Below, in pieces: positions 20,332 through 27,818 of a stretch of 27,818 bases of DNA (positions are counted from its first letter, which is position 1; each line of letters begins with the position of its first letter). The translations under genes and the position numbers were made by a program. The stretch is from the IMG/VR virus record IMGVR_UViG_3300025759_000534, positions 1 through 27,818 of that record; one strand, 5' to 3'. The notes beneath the pieces are model-generated. The model did not search any database. It was not told where the DNA came from and saw only the letters and a list, made by a program, of their open reading frames with translations. This stretch comes from a virus.

Positions 20332-20383
20332 TTTCGGTGTGTGTCATGCTGTCGCACGCATACATATTATTCTGCACAAATAA

Positions 20384-20411
20384 TTAAACACATTTTGAAA
20401 CTAGAGATAAT
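20384..20411 (+). promoter_or_regulatory. Possible rightward promoter for the late genes
   Basis: TTAAAC and GATAAT are separated by 16-17 nt, 72 nt before the first rightward start. The -35 match is weak, so a phage-specific or activated promoter is possible. Confidence 0.3.
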
Positions 20412-20482
20412 ACACTTTCCCAGAAACCCCCCCGTCACTTTTTTTGGTTCCATACCCACCCCACATATGGTATTCTGTAAAA

Positions 20483-20845
20483 ATGAAGACGTATGCACCT
20501 ATATTTTTTATACCCGCTATATTCTGGGCTGTGATTTATTTTACCTATTCACATGCTTGGAAGTTGGATGACCTAGACCCCTATAAACGGTGTGAAGAAA
20601 TATATCACCTAGCAGTAACCTTTGCGGATATTAGAAACCATGACCTAATACCATCGGTAAAAACAAATAGGATGCTCACCCCATTTGAGCAAGACGTACT
20701 TCACGAAGTAGATAGAAGAGTGGTAGAATTAATGCATCTAAAACTAAATAAACCAGAAAAGTATAAAGGAATGTTAGAGAATCCAAATGCTATTGGTTTA
20801 CAGATATATGACGAATGTTTGTTAGACGAAGGTATCTACGAGTGA
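20483..20845 (+). CDS. Membrane-anchored hypothetical protein, 120 residues
   Basis: It starts MKTYAPIFFIPAIFWAVIYF, a single hydrophobic segment at about 5-22 that could be a signal anchor. A soluble helical domain with two Cys (one near the start, one near the end) follows. It is the first rightward gene, before a second small membrane gene and terS. Lysis or host-membrane roles are possible; no holin, endolysin or spanin family is recognised. The ATG at 20483 is chosen because it places the hydrophobic segment at the N-terminus; an upstream ATG at 20444 would add 13 residues. Neither has a good Shine-Dalgarno. Confidence 0.55.
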   Translation: MKTYAPIFFIPAIFWAVIYFTYSHAWKLDDLDPYKRCEEIYHLAVTFADIRNHDLIPSVKTNRMLTPFEQDVLHEVDRRVVELMHLKLNKPEKYKGMLENPNAIGLQIYDECLLDEGIYE

Positions 20846-20979
20846 GAAACAGAATAGAGCGATTCCTAGAATTAGGGTTTCTTTTTCATATGTTTCTTTG
20901 TGGTGTAACTTCTATTATAATATTTTTTTCTTTGCCTTTTATATTTATATATTTTATACTTCGACTTATAAGTGGATAA
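20842..20979 (+). CDS. 45-residue membrane protein, GTG start
   Basis: A short frame overlapping the previous stop as GTGA, starting MRNRIERFLELGFLFHMFLC. A long hydrophobic segment (about 11-40) is rich in Phe and Ile, with basic residues at both ends. GAAGG lies about 10 nt upstream. It ends 16 nt before terS. A small holin-like or accessory lysis protein is possible, but not shown. Confidence 0.5.
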   Translation: MRNRIERFLELGFLFHMFLCGVTSIIIFFSLPFIFIYFILRLISG

Positions 20980-20995
20980 TTACTTGGGATAACCC

Positions 20996-21508
20996 ATGCC
21001 GATATTGGAGACAGAAGGAAGTGTGCATATACCACATGTAGATGTGGATTTTTCATCGAAAGAATATAGTGAAGTTTTAAATAGAGGTCAGAATATAGTT
21101 TCTGATTTTGAAGAGGCGTGTAAAAAACATTACTTAGGCTCTATGAGTGGAGTAGAAGTAGCCAATACTATAAAAGAAAAAAGTAGCCCACTAGACGACC
21201 CAGAGGAAATACGAACCTTTGTTGTAAATAAATTACTACTTGAAGCTGATACAGGAGATAGTCGCAATAGACTACGCGCATTAGAACTCCTTGGTAAAGT
21301 TGGGGAAGTTGGACTCTTTGTTGAGAAAAAAGAAGTTGTTCATAAAAACTATCAGGAAGAAGAAGTTGATAGATTACTTGAGCAAAAAATTAAAGAGCTT
21401 ATGCATGAGAAAACCGTTGAAGCACAAGTGTTAGAACTTGAAGAAGAAGCAGAAGATATTTCTGATGCTGAATTTACTGAAGAAGTTAGGGAGACTACCG
21501 AAGATTAA
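20996..21508 (+). CDS. Terminase small subunit (probable)
   Basis: The 170-residue protein has a helical core containing RNRLRALELLGKVGEVGLFV, the pattern of small-terminase proteins that recognise packaging sites, and an acidic C-terminal tail (about 138-170) that would contact the large subunit. It starts MPILETEGSVHIPHVDVDF. It overlaps the large-subunit gene by TAATG, the usual order in phages. The identification rests on position and this helical core; the DNA-binding helix is not obvious. Confidence 0.7.
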   Translation: MPILETEGSVHIPHVDVDFSSKEYSEVLNRGQNIVSDFEEACKKHYLGSMSGVEVANTIKEKSSPLDDPEEIRTFVVNKLLLEADTGDSRNRLRALELLGKVGEVGLFVEKKEVVHKNYQEEEVDRLLEQKIKELMHEKTVEAQVLELEEEAEDISDAEFTEEVRETTED

Positions 21509-23013
21509 TGGATAATATCGAAGATATTGATTTAGATAACGTAAAGTCCCTACCTCTAAAAGAAAAAATAGCCCTTCTTGACCTGTTTAATAATCGAAGT
21601 AAGGTTAAATCAAAGACAGGATTCTTATCTTTCGTAAAACAAATGTGGCCTGAATTTATTTCAGGTCGCCATCATGCAAAAATAGCTAAAGCATTTGAGC
21701 GGGTAGCGGAAGGAGAGACAAAAAGACTCATAATTAACATGCCACCACGACATACAAAGAGTGAATTTGCTTCCTATTTATTACCAGCATGGTTTTTAGG
21801 GCGTTTTCCCCGTAAAAAAGTAATTCAAACTTCACACACCGCAGAATTAGCAGTAGGTTTTGGTAGAAAAGTAAGAAACTTGGTAGGTGGTGAAGCGTTT
21901 GCAGGTATATTTGATGAAGTACAACTACAAGCAGACTCAAAAGCAGCGGGTAGATGGAGTACAAATCATGGCGGAGAGTACTTCGCGATAGGTGTAGGCG
22001 GTGCTGTAACTGGTAAAGGTGCTGATTTGTTAATTATTGATGACCCACACTCGGAACAAGAAGCAGTAATTGCTGAAACAAACCCTGAAGTTTATGATAA
22101 AGTATATGACTGGTACACGTCTGGCCCACGGCAGAGACTTCAGCCAGGGGGAGCTATTGTCATTGTAATGACAAGGTGGTCAAAACGCGATTTAACAGGT
22201 CAAGTTATTAAAGCAAGTGCGCAAAGAGGTGGAGATGATTGGGAAGTTATCGAGTTTCCTGCTATTATGCCATCAAACAAACCTTTGTGGCCTGAGTTTT
22301 GGAGTAAAGACGAGCTAACAGCACTAAAAACACAACTCCCACTATCAAAATGGCAAGCACAGTACCAACAAGCACCAACATCTGAAGAAGGAGCGTTAAT
22401 TAAGCGCGAATGGTGGAACATATGGGAAAATGATAACCCACCACCTTGTGAATTTGTAATTCAATCGTGGGATACAGCGTTTTTAAAGACAAATAGAGCA
22501 GACTATTCTGCTTGTACTACGTGGGGGGTCTTTTACCATACTGATGAAGACACAGGAAAGCAAACATCGAACATAATTTTACTCGATGCGTACAGAAAAC
22601 GTATGGAGTTTCCAGAATTAAAGGAAACAACTTATAACATGTATAAAGAATGGAAGCCCGATGCATTAATTGTAGAGGCAAAAGCTGCAGGTGCGCCACT
22701 TGTATTTGAATTAAGGGCAATGGGGGTTCCAGTATCCGAGTTTACACCAAGTAGAGGAAATGATAAGATTGCGAGAGTAAACGCGGTAACAGATATTTTT
22801 GCATCAGGTATTGTTTGGACACCACCAAGTAGGTGGGCGGAAGAAGTTGTAGAAGAAATCGCAGCTTTCCCTGCAGGCGACCATGATGACTATGTAGATT
22901 CAACAACACAAGCTCTACTTCGTTTTAGACAAGGTGGGTTTGTGAGGTTATATTCAGACGAGGAAGATGAAGAAATACCTTGGTACAGAAAACGTAAAGC
23001 GGCATATTATTAG
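21508..23013 (+). CDS. Terminase large subunit
   Basis: The 501-residue packaging motor is complete. ATPase: Walker A-like PPRHTKS at 79-85, Walker B LLIIDDP at 174-180 and coupling motif MTRW at 221-224. Nuclease (RNase H fold): D322 (QSWDTA), E390 (IVEAKA) and the HDDYVDS acidic cluster at 459-465. It cuts and pumps DNA into proheads through the portal encoded two genes on. The VGVGGAVTGKGAD block before Walker B is a family feature. Its start overlaps terS. Confidence 0.95.
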   Translation: MDNIEDIDLDNVKSLPLKEKIALLDLFNNRSKVKSKTGFLSFVKQMWPEFISGRHHAKIAKAFERVAEGETKRLIINMPPRHTKSEFASYLLPAWFLGRFPRKKVIQTSHTAELAVGFGRKVRNLVGGEAFAGIFDEVQLQADSKAAGRWSTNHGGEYFAIGVGGAVTGKGADLLIIDDPHSEQEAVIAETNPEVYDKVYDWYTSGPRQRLQPGGAIVIVMTRWSKRDLTGQVIKASAQRGGDDWEVIEFPAIMPSNKPLWPEFWSKDELTALKTQLPLSKWQAQYQQAPTSEEGALIKREWWNIWENDNPPPCEFVIQSWDTAFLKTNRADYSACTTWGVFYHTDEDTGKQTSNIILLDAYRKRMEFPELKETTYNMYKEWKPDALIVEAKAAGAPLVFELRAMGVPVSEFTPSRGNDKIARVNAVTDIFASGIVWTPPSRWAEEVVEEIAAFPAGDHDDYVDSTTQALLRFRQGGFVRLYSDEEDEEIPWYRKRKAAYY

Positions 23014-23021
23014 GAGGAAAA

Positions 23022-23240
23022 ATGAGTGATTTAAATGAGTTTTTTGAGTACAATAAAAAAGTAGCAGAAAGAATGATTGATGTAATGGAATTAGATTTTC
23101 AACTTCACCAATCGTTAATTAAAAAGTTAGCCCAAAGAGATGAGGTAATCCAGAAGCTGACAAAAAAGATTGAAGCATTAGAGGGCATTGAAGCAAAAAA
23201 AGCTAAACTAGCTGCACCTCTTACCCTAGACGAAGGATAA
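23022..23240 (+). CDS. Small coiled-coil protein, 72 residues
   Basis: It starts MSDLNEFFEYNKKVAERMID and is nearly all helix, with a heptad run through KLAQRDEVIQKLTKKIEALE. AGGAGG lies 4-5 nt before the ATG. It sits between terL and portal genes and may be a minor head or assembly protein; no family recognised. Confidence 0.65.
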   Translation: MSDLNEFFEYNKKVAERMIDVMELDFQLHQSLIKKLAQRDEVIQKLTKKIEALEGIEAKKAKLAAPLTLDEG

Positions 23241-23243
23241 ATT

Positions 23244-25616
23244 ATGGCTATAGATAAAGCAATAGGTATTGAAGTAACTAAAATAGAACCTACAGAAGAA
23301 ATAGAAGTAGAAGAAGAACAGGATAATTCTATTGAAATAGAAATGAATGAAGATGGTAGCGTTGAAGTTACTATTGATAAAACAACAGACCCTGTATTTG
23401 AAGGTGACTTTAGTCAAAACCTTGCTGATAATTTAGATATAGACCAACTTAATCAAATTTCTGACGACTTAGTTGGAATGTTCGAAGCAGATAATGAATC
23501 ATTAAGTGAGTGGAAACAAACTTATGAAGATGGATTAGAGCTTCTTGGTTTAAACATAGAGGAAAGAACTGAACCTTGGGATGGCGCATGTGGTGTATTT
23601 CACCCATTATTATCTGAAGCAGTTGTGCGCTTTCAATCTGAAGCAATAACAGAAACATTCCCCGCTGCTGGCCCAGTTAAAACAACTATTATTGGAAAGC
23701 AAACAAAACAAAAAGAAGAAACTTCAAGTCGAGTTAGAGATGATATGAATTATCGTCTCACAGAACAAATGACAGAATATAGACCAGAGCATGAGAGAAT
23801 GCTTTGGAATTTAGCCATTGCAGGTTCTGCATTTAAGAAAATTTATTTTGACCCAGCTATGGGTAGACAGACAGCACAGTTTATTCCAGCGGAAGATTTA
23901 ATTGTAGCTTATGGTTCTTCAGATATAACAACAGCTTCGCGTGTGACACACGTTATGAGAAAAACTGAAAACGAAATAAAGTTTTTACAGGTTAATAATT
24001 TCTATTCATCGATTGATTTAGGTGACCCAGGTTTTATGCGTACATCTATACAGAAGAAAAAAGACGAAGTTGAGGGTGTAGATATATCTGAAGATGATAG
24101 ATATGAATTATTAGAGATGCATGTAGAATATGATTTAGGTGAAGACCCGAATCAAATTGCATTACCTTATGTGATTACTATTGAGCGTAATTCTTTACAA
24201 GTGCTTTCTATTTATCGTAACTGGAAAGAGGATGATGAATTAAGACGTAAGCGTAATCACTTTGTACATTATACTTATATACCAGGATTTGGATTCTATG
24301 GATTTGGACTTATTCATTTACTTGGCGGGCATGCTAAGTCTAGCACTTCTTTACTTCGACAGTTAGTTGATGCAGGAACATTAAATAATTTACCAGGTGG
24401 ATTAAAAACTAGGGGCCTTCGTATTAAAGGTGACGATACTCCAATAATGCCAGGAGAGTTTAGGGACGTAGATGTTCCAGGTGGAAAAATCCTTGATAAT
24501 ATCACATTCCTCCCGTACAAGGAGCCATCACAAACTCTTTTGGCATTGTTCCAAAATATAGTTGACCAAGGTAGAAGCATGGCAGCAATCTCTGATTTTA
24601 AATCCGTAGACTTAAATAGTGAAGCGCCTGTAGGAACTACTCTTGCGATACTTGAAAGAATGTTAAAAGTTATGAGTGCTGTGCAAGCTCGTATGCATAA
24701 CACTATGAAGATGGAGTTTAAACTCTTAAAAAATATAATCGCAGACCACACATCAGAGGAGTATGAATATGACGCAGATGATGAAGCAATCAAACGTGAA
24801 GACTATGAGTCAGTTGAGGTTATTCCAGTTAGTGACCCCAATGCTTCAACTATGTCAATGCGTGTGGTTCAATATCAAGCTGCACTACAGTTAGCACAAC
24901 AAGCTCCACAATTATATGATTTACCATTATTACATCAGCAGATGCTACAAACACTAGGTATTAAAGATGCTCAAAAACTTGTACCTACTGTTGACGATAT
25001 GGAACCAAAAGACCCAGTATCTGAAAATATGGCAATAATGACAGGTAAACCTGTACGTGCTTTCTTGTATCAAGACCATCAAGCACATATACAGACACAT
25101 ATGACAGCCGCACAAAACCCACAAATACAACAGTTAATAGGTCAGAATCCTATGGCAAACGCCATACAAGGAGCATTATCTGCGCATATTGCTGAACATG
25201 TGGCTATGCAGTATAGAGCGGAAGTTGAGAAACAAATGGGTGCAGAGTTACCACAACCGAATGCTAAGATGCCGCAAGATTTAGAGTTTGAAGTGTCTAA
25301 ACTTATGGCTCAAGCATCACAGCAAGTACTACAACAGTCACAAGCCCAAGCTGCGCAGCAGAAAGCGCAACAAAAAGCACAAGACCCAATAGTACAAATG
25401 CAGCAACAAGAACTTGCATTAAAGCAAGGCGAGTTACAACGTAAGATACAGAAAGACCAAACCGATGCTAAATTGGAAGAAGAAAAAATTAGGTCTGATG
25501 CAAATATTGAAGGGGCTAAACTTGGTGTTGAGTTAGCTAAACAAGAAAAGGAACTAACGGAGAAACAAAAAGTAGAAGGGATTAAGTTAGGTCTACAAAT
25601 ATCAAAAGGAGAGTAA
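23244..25616 (+). CDS. Portal protein
   Basis: The 790-residue protein is large for a portal. An acidic N-terminal extension (about 15-50) is followed by ERTEPWDGACGVFHPLLSEA near 107-126, a block I associate with this portal type. The middle has mixed alpha/beta segments (FGFYGFGLIHLLGGHAKSS near 350), and a long Gln/Ala/Lys-rich coiled-coil tail covers about 640-790. It would form the dodecameric ring at the head vertex through which terminase drives DNA. Location right after terL agrees. AAGGATAAATT precedes the start. Confidence 0.85.
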   Translation: MAIDKAIGIEVTKIEPTEEIEVEEEQDNSIEIEMNEDGSVEVTIDKTTDPVFEGDFSQNLADNLDIDQLNQISDDLVGMFEADNESLSEWKQTYEDGLELLGLNIEERTEPWDGACGVFHPLLSEAVVRFQSEAITETFPAAGPVKTTIIGKQTKQKEETSSRVRDDMNYRLTEQMTEYRPEHERMLWNLAIAGSAFKKIYFDPAMGRQTAQFIPAEDLIVAYGSSDITTASRVTHVMRKTENEIKFLQVNNFYSSIDLGDPGFMRTSIQKKKDEVEGVDISEDDRYELLEMHVEYDLGEDPNQIALPYVITIERNSLQVLSIYRNWKEDDELRRKRNHFVHYTYIPGFGFYGFGLIHLLGGHAKSSTSLLRQLVDAGTLNNLPGGLKTRGLRIKGDDTPIMPGEFRDVDVPGGKILDNITFLPYKEPSQTLLALFQNIVDQGRSMAAISDFKSVDLNSEAPVGTTLAILERMLKVMSAVQARMHNTMKMEFKLLKNIIADHTSEEYEYDADDEAIKREDYESVEVIPVSDPNASTMSMRVVQYQAALQLAQQAPQLYDLPLLHQQMLQTLGIKDAQKLVPTVDDMEPKDPVSENMAIMTGKPVRAFLYQDHQAHIQTHMTAAQNPQIQQLIGQNPMANAIQGALSAHIAEHVAMQYRAEVEKQMGAELPQPNAKMPQDLEFEVSKLMAQASQQVLQQSQAQAAQQKAQQKAQDPIVQMQQQELALKQGELQRKIQKDQTDAKLEEEKIRSDANIEGAKLGVELAKQEKELTEKQKVEGIKLGLQISKGE

Positions 25617-25814
25617 ATGAGTTCTATTGAGGAGGAATTTAAAAAGGAAGTGCGAAAAATTATGAATGATTACGCTGATACTGTTTCGACAGGTGGCGCA
25701 CAGGATTTTCCACAATATCGGCATCTTGTGGGAGTGATAGAAGGGTTAGCAATAGCTGAGAGGACTTTTCTTGATTTAATTGATGCTGCAACAAAAAGTG
25801 AGGACATTCCATGA
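25617..25814 (+). CDS. Small hypothetical protein, 65 residues
   Basis: It starts MSSIEEEFKKEVRKIMNDYA and is helical, with a Gly-rich loop (STGGAQDFPQYRHLVG) and a second helix ending in SEDIP. The start directly abuts the portal stop, and it overlaps the GroES-like gene as ATGA. Short proteins of this kind between portal and scaffold genes are usual in phages; function unknown. Confidence 0.65.
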   Translation: MSSIEEEFKKEVRKIMNDYADTVSTGGAQDFPQYRHLVGVIEGLAIAERTFLDLIDAATKSEDIP

Positions 25815-26197
25815 CAGATACAAATGTTGAAAAAGTTCCTGAAAAGGAAAAAGACGATAAACGAGCAAATCGTTTACCAAAACCAGCAGGTTATAAAATG
25901 TTGGTTGCTCTACCTAAAATTGAAGAAAAAACATCAGGTGGTATTATTAAAGCTTCTAGCACTCTTGAAAGAGAAGCTACTGCCGCTAATGTTGGATTCG
26001 TTTTAGGACTTGGCCCAGATGCTTATAAAGATAAAGAAAAATTTCCAAATGGCCCTTGGTGTAAAGATGGCGATTGGGTAATTATGCGTTCTTATTCTGG
26101 GACTCGCATGACAATAGACGGAGAAGAGTTTCGTATGTTAAATGATGATGCCATAGAGGGTACAGTACTAGACCCTAAAGGCCTTTTAAATGTATAA
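25811..26197 (+). CDS. GroES-like co-chaperonin
   Basis: The 128-residue protein has the Cpn10 plan: GYKMLVALPK (first strand), EEKTSGGIIKAS at 38-49 (the mobile-loop region that contacts GroEL), a VGFVLGLGPDAYKD strand, DGDWVIMRSYSGTRM and the DGEEFRMLNDDAIEG end. It is longer than host GroES (about 95) owing to an N-terminal charged extension of about 25 residues and inserts around residues 70-84. As in T4 gp31, it probably adapts host GroEL to fold the phage capsid protein, whose genes follow. Confidence 0.88.
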   Translation: MTDTNVEKVPEKEKDDKRANRLPKPAGYKMLVALPKIEEKTSGGIIKASSTLEREATAANVGFVLGLGPDAYKDKEKFPNGPWCKDGDWVIMRSYSGTRMTIDGEEFRMLNDDAIEGTVLDPKGLLNV

Positions 26198-26206
26198 GGA
26201 GGGAAT

Positions 26207-27211
26207 ATGGCAGAAGAAATAAAAGACGAAACTAAAGAGGAAAATGTTGAATCTGAAAATCAAGAAGTTGAATTTGAAATAGAAGATGACATGCCCGAAG
26301 AGGATAGAAAAGTCCTCGATAAAGATAAAGAAACATCTGACGAAAAACAAAAAACAGAATCTGAAGAACAAAACCCAGATGAGTTAGATAAATATAGTGA
26401 AAACGTTCAGAAACGTATAAATAAGCTGAAGCGTGAATACCATGACGAAAGAAGAGCTAAAGAGTCTAAAGAAAGAGAAGCTATTGAAGCTTTTCGTTAT
26501 GCTGAAGCGTTAAAAAAAGAGAATGAAAAATTAAAGAAAAACCTTTCAACAGGTGAAGATACTTTAATTAAAGAAGCTCAAGATAAAGCTGAGTTAGCGT
26601 TATCTGAAAGTAAAGCTAGATTTAAAAAAGCATATGAAGATAATGACCCAGAAGCTATGGCTGAAGCACAAGCTTCTATTTCAAATGCAACTGCGTTGAA
26701 ACACAAGTGGGAAAGCTACACCCCACAATATAAAATGAAAGAAAGTACTTTACAAACGCAGCAAAATCAATATAATCAAGGAAATGGGCAAAATGTTCCT
26801 GCACCTGACCCAAAACATGTACAACTTACTCAAGATTGGGTATCAAAAAATACATGGTTTGGTAGTGATTCAATCATGACTGGAACAGCCCAAGGTCTAC
26901 ATCAAGACGCAGTTGATACTAAGAAATTAGTCTCTGGAAGTGAGGAATACTGGGCTTATATAGACCAAAATATGCGGAACTTGTTTCCCGACAAATTTGA
27001 AGATGTTAGTGTTGAAGAGAAAGAAGGCGACTCAGATTTGATAGAGCAAGCTCCCAAAACCAAAATTACGCCAAATAATGTAGTAGCACCTGTTAAGCGT
27101 AACCCGTCTTCTAAAAAAATTACGTTAACCGCAACTCAAGTTAGCCTAGCTAAAAAATTAGGTGTTCCTTTAGAGGAATATGCAAAACAAGTTGCCCAAC
27201 TTAATAGATAA
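26207..27211 (+). CDS. Capsid scaffolding protein (probable)
   Basis: The 334-residue protein is acidic at the N-terminus (about 1-65), then a long coiled coil (about 65-140, with NKLKREYHDERRAKESKERE). A middle domain contains TQDWVSKNTWFG near 208-219, and the Lys-rich C-terminus ends EEYAKQVAQLNR. Acidic, helical proteins between portal and head genes are typically scaffolds that template prohead assembly and then leave. No protease motif is seen. GGAGG precedes the ATG. Confidence 0.75.
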   Translation: MAEEIKDETKEENVESENQEVEFEIEDDMPEEDRKVLDKDKETSDEKQKTESEEQNPDELDKYSENVQKRINKLKREYHDERRAKESKEREAIEAFRYAEALKKENEKLKKNLSTGEDTLIKEAQDKAELALSESKARFKKAYEDNDPEAMAEAQASISNATALKHKWESYTPQYKMKESTLQTQQNQYNQGNGQNVPAPDPKHVQLTQDWVSKNTWFGSDSIMTGTAQGLHQDAVDTKKLVSGSEEYWAYIDQNMRNLFPDKFEDVSVEEKEGDSDLIEQAPKTKITPNNVVAPVKRNPSSKKITLTATQVSLAKKLGVPLEEYAKQVAQLNR

Positions 27212-27222
27212 AGGAGATGCAC

Positions 27223-27675
27223 ATGACACAGTCAAAAACACGTTCTAGCAGAGAGCTAAATACAAGAGATAAAACAGAGAGAGTGAAAAGCTGGGTTCCA
27301 CCACAGCAATTGCCAGACCCGAAGCCCCAAAATGGATTTCGATTCCGTTGGGTGAGAGTTTCATTATTAGGGCAGAAGGATGACAGAAACATGTCAATCA
27401 AATTGCGTGAAGGTTGGGTTCCAGTTAAAGCAGAAGAACATCCAGAAATTGTTACTGAATATGGTTTTAGTGGCAATAAAAGTGGAAACATTGAATCTGG
27501 TGGTCTGATTCTCTGCAAAATACCGACTGAAACTGCTGAGAGTAGGAATAAGTATTATGAAAACCAAAACTCACAACAGATGCAGGCGGTAGACAATAAT
27601 TTCATGCGGGATAACAATCCTCGTATGCCACTATTTAGTGACAAACGTTCGACTGTTTCTCGTGGTAACGGTTAA
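27223..27675 (+). CDS. Hypothetical head-region protein, 150 residues
   Basis: It starts MTQSKTRSSRELNTRDKTER and has an aromatic block, GFRFRWVRVSLLGQKDDRN, a REGWVPVKAEEHPEI segment and a disordered Asn/Arg-rich tail. The ATG at 27223 is chosen because AGGAG lies 7 nt upstream; an ATG two codons earlier touches that site. Its place between the scaffold and the next head gene suggests a minor capsid or assembly factor; no family recognised. Confidence 0.65.
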   Translation: MTQSKTRSSRELNTRDKTERVKSWVPPQQLPDPKPQNGFRFRWVRVSLLGQKDDRNMSIKLREGWVPVKAEEHPEIVTEYGFSGNKSGNIESGGLILCKIPTETAESRNKYYENQNSQQMQAVDNNFMRDNNPRMPLFSDKRSTVSRGNG

Positions 27676-27697
27676 ATTTTGATTTTAGGAGTTTATT

Positions 27698-27818
27698 ATG
27701 GCTTATCCAACTGTTGACGCTCCATATGGTTTAGTCCCAATTAATTTAATTGGTGGCCAACCTTATGCTGGCTCTACAAGGCAGATGAAGATTGCTTCTA
27801 ACTATGGTACTGATATCT
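27698..27818 (+). CDS. Virion head protein, 5' end only
   Basis: Forty codons are visible, starting MAYPTVDAPYGLVPINLIGG, followed by QPYAGSTRQMKIASNYGTDI. The YGLxPxNLIGGQxYAGSTRQ pattern resembles head proteins I recall from uncultured marine phages; it could be a major capsid or a decoration protein. TTAGGAG lies 7 nt before the ATG, and it follows the 150-residue gene by 22 nt. The rest lies outside the window. Confidence 0.65.
   Translation, partial: MAYPTVDAPYGLVPINLIGGQPYAGSTRQMKIASNYGTDI

Noticed and set aside
24314-24793. 159-codon minus-strand frame
   Set aside because: Antisense to the portal gene, with Ser/Pro-rich shadow composition.
1-27818. tRNA or rRNA genes
   Set aside because: No cloverleaf with a GTTCGA-type T-loop and CCA-type end, and no rRNA-like stretch, was seen by eye; a covariance-model scan would be decisive.

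Overview
The window looks like about half of the genome of a tailed double-stranded DNA phage (Caudoviricetes). A large left arm of replication and accessory genes is read leftward. A smaller right arm of packaging and head genes (terminase, portal, GroES-like co-chaperonin, scaffold, head proteins) is read rightward. The sequence is AT-rich, genes are packed with ATGA/GTGA/TAATG overlaps, and Shine-Dalgarno sites are of the AGGAG type, which fits a phage of an AT-rich Gram-negative host. Gene content and order resemble uncultured marine phages, but the host cannot be read from the sequence. No tRNA, rRNA, integrase, CRISPR array or insertion sequence was seen.

Layout. (1) 1-8.6 kb, minus: DNA metabolism. 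It holds an archaeo-eukaryotic-type primase (cut by the window edge), a small HTH protein, a Cys-containing ssDNA-binding-like candidate, an SNF2-type helicase, an HNH-like protein, a Cas4/RecB-like nuclease with four Fe-S-type cysteines, a DUF3310 protein, a family A DNA polymerase and a VRR-NUC nuclease. (2) 8.6-10.5 kb, minus: a run of very small, translationally coupled genes of unknown function. (3) 10.6-14.3 kb, minus: a MoxR-like AAA+ ATPase, a VWA/HExxH protein and an unknown 388-residue protein. (4) 14.3-18.7 kb, minus: more small and unknown genes, several of them membrane proteins below usual ORF cut-offs. (5) 18.7-19.4 kb: non-coding, with four copies of a 39-40 bp element in two inverted pairs around an AT-rich core, then a 14-bp tandem repeat and a terminator; this is the best origin candidate. 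(6) 19.4-20.1 kb, minus: one orphan gene with its own promoter, leader hairpin and terminator. (7) 20.1-20.48 kb: divergent control region. (8) 20.48-27.8 kb, plus: two small membrane proteins, then TerS, TerL, portal, GroES-like, scaffold and head genes.

The main unexplained signal is a GC-rich palindrome, TGCCGA-N4-TCGGCA, present 12 times between 8.76 and 20.25 kb and not seen elsewhere in the window. Several copies sit in transcript leaders, and some flank sigma70-like promoters. At three loci a hairpin, two of them followed by a T-run, lies immediately before the palindrome. This looks like a phage-wide operator or RNA-hairpin regulon controlling the leftward accessory genes. All assignments come from reading motifs by eye; no database search was run.
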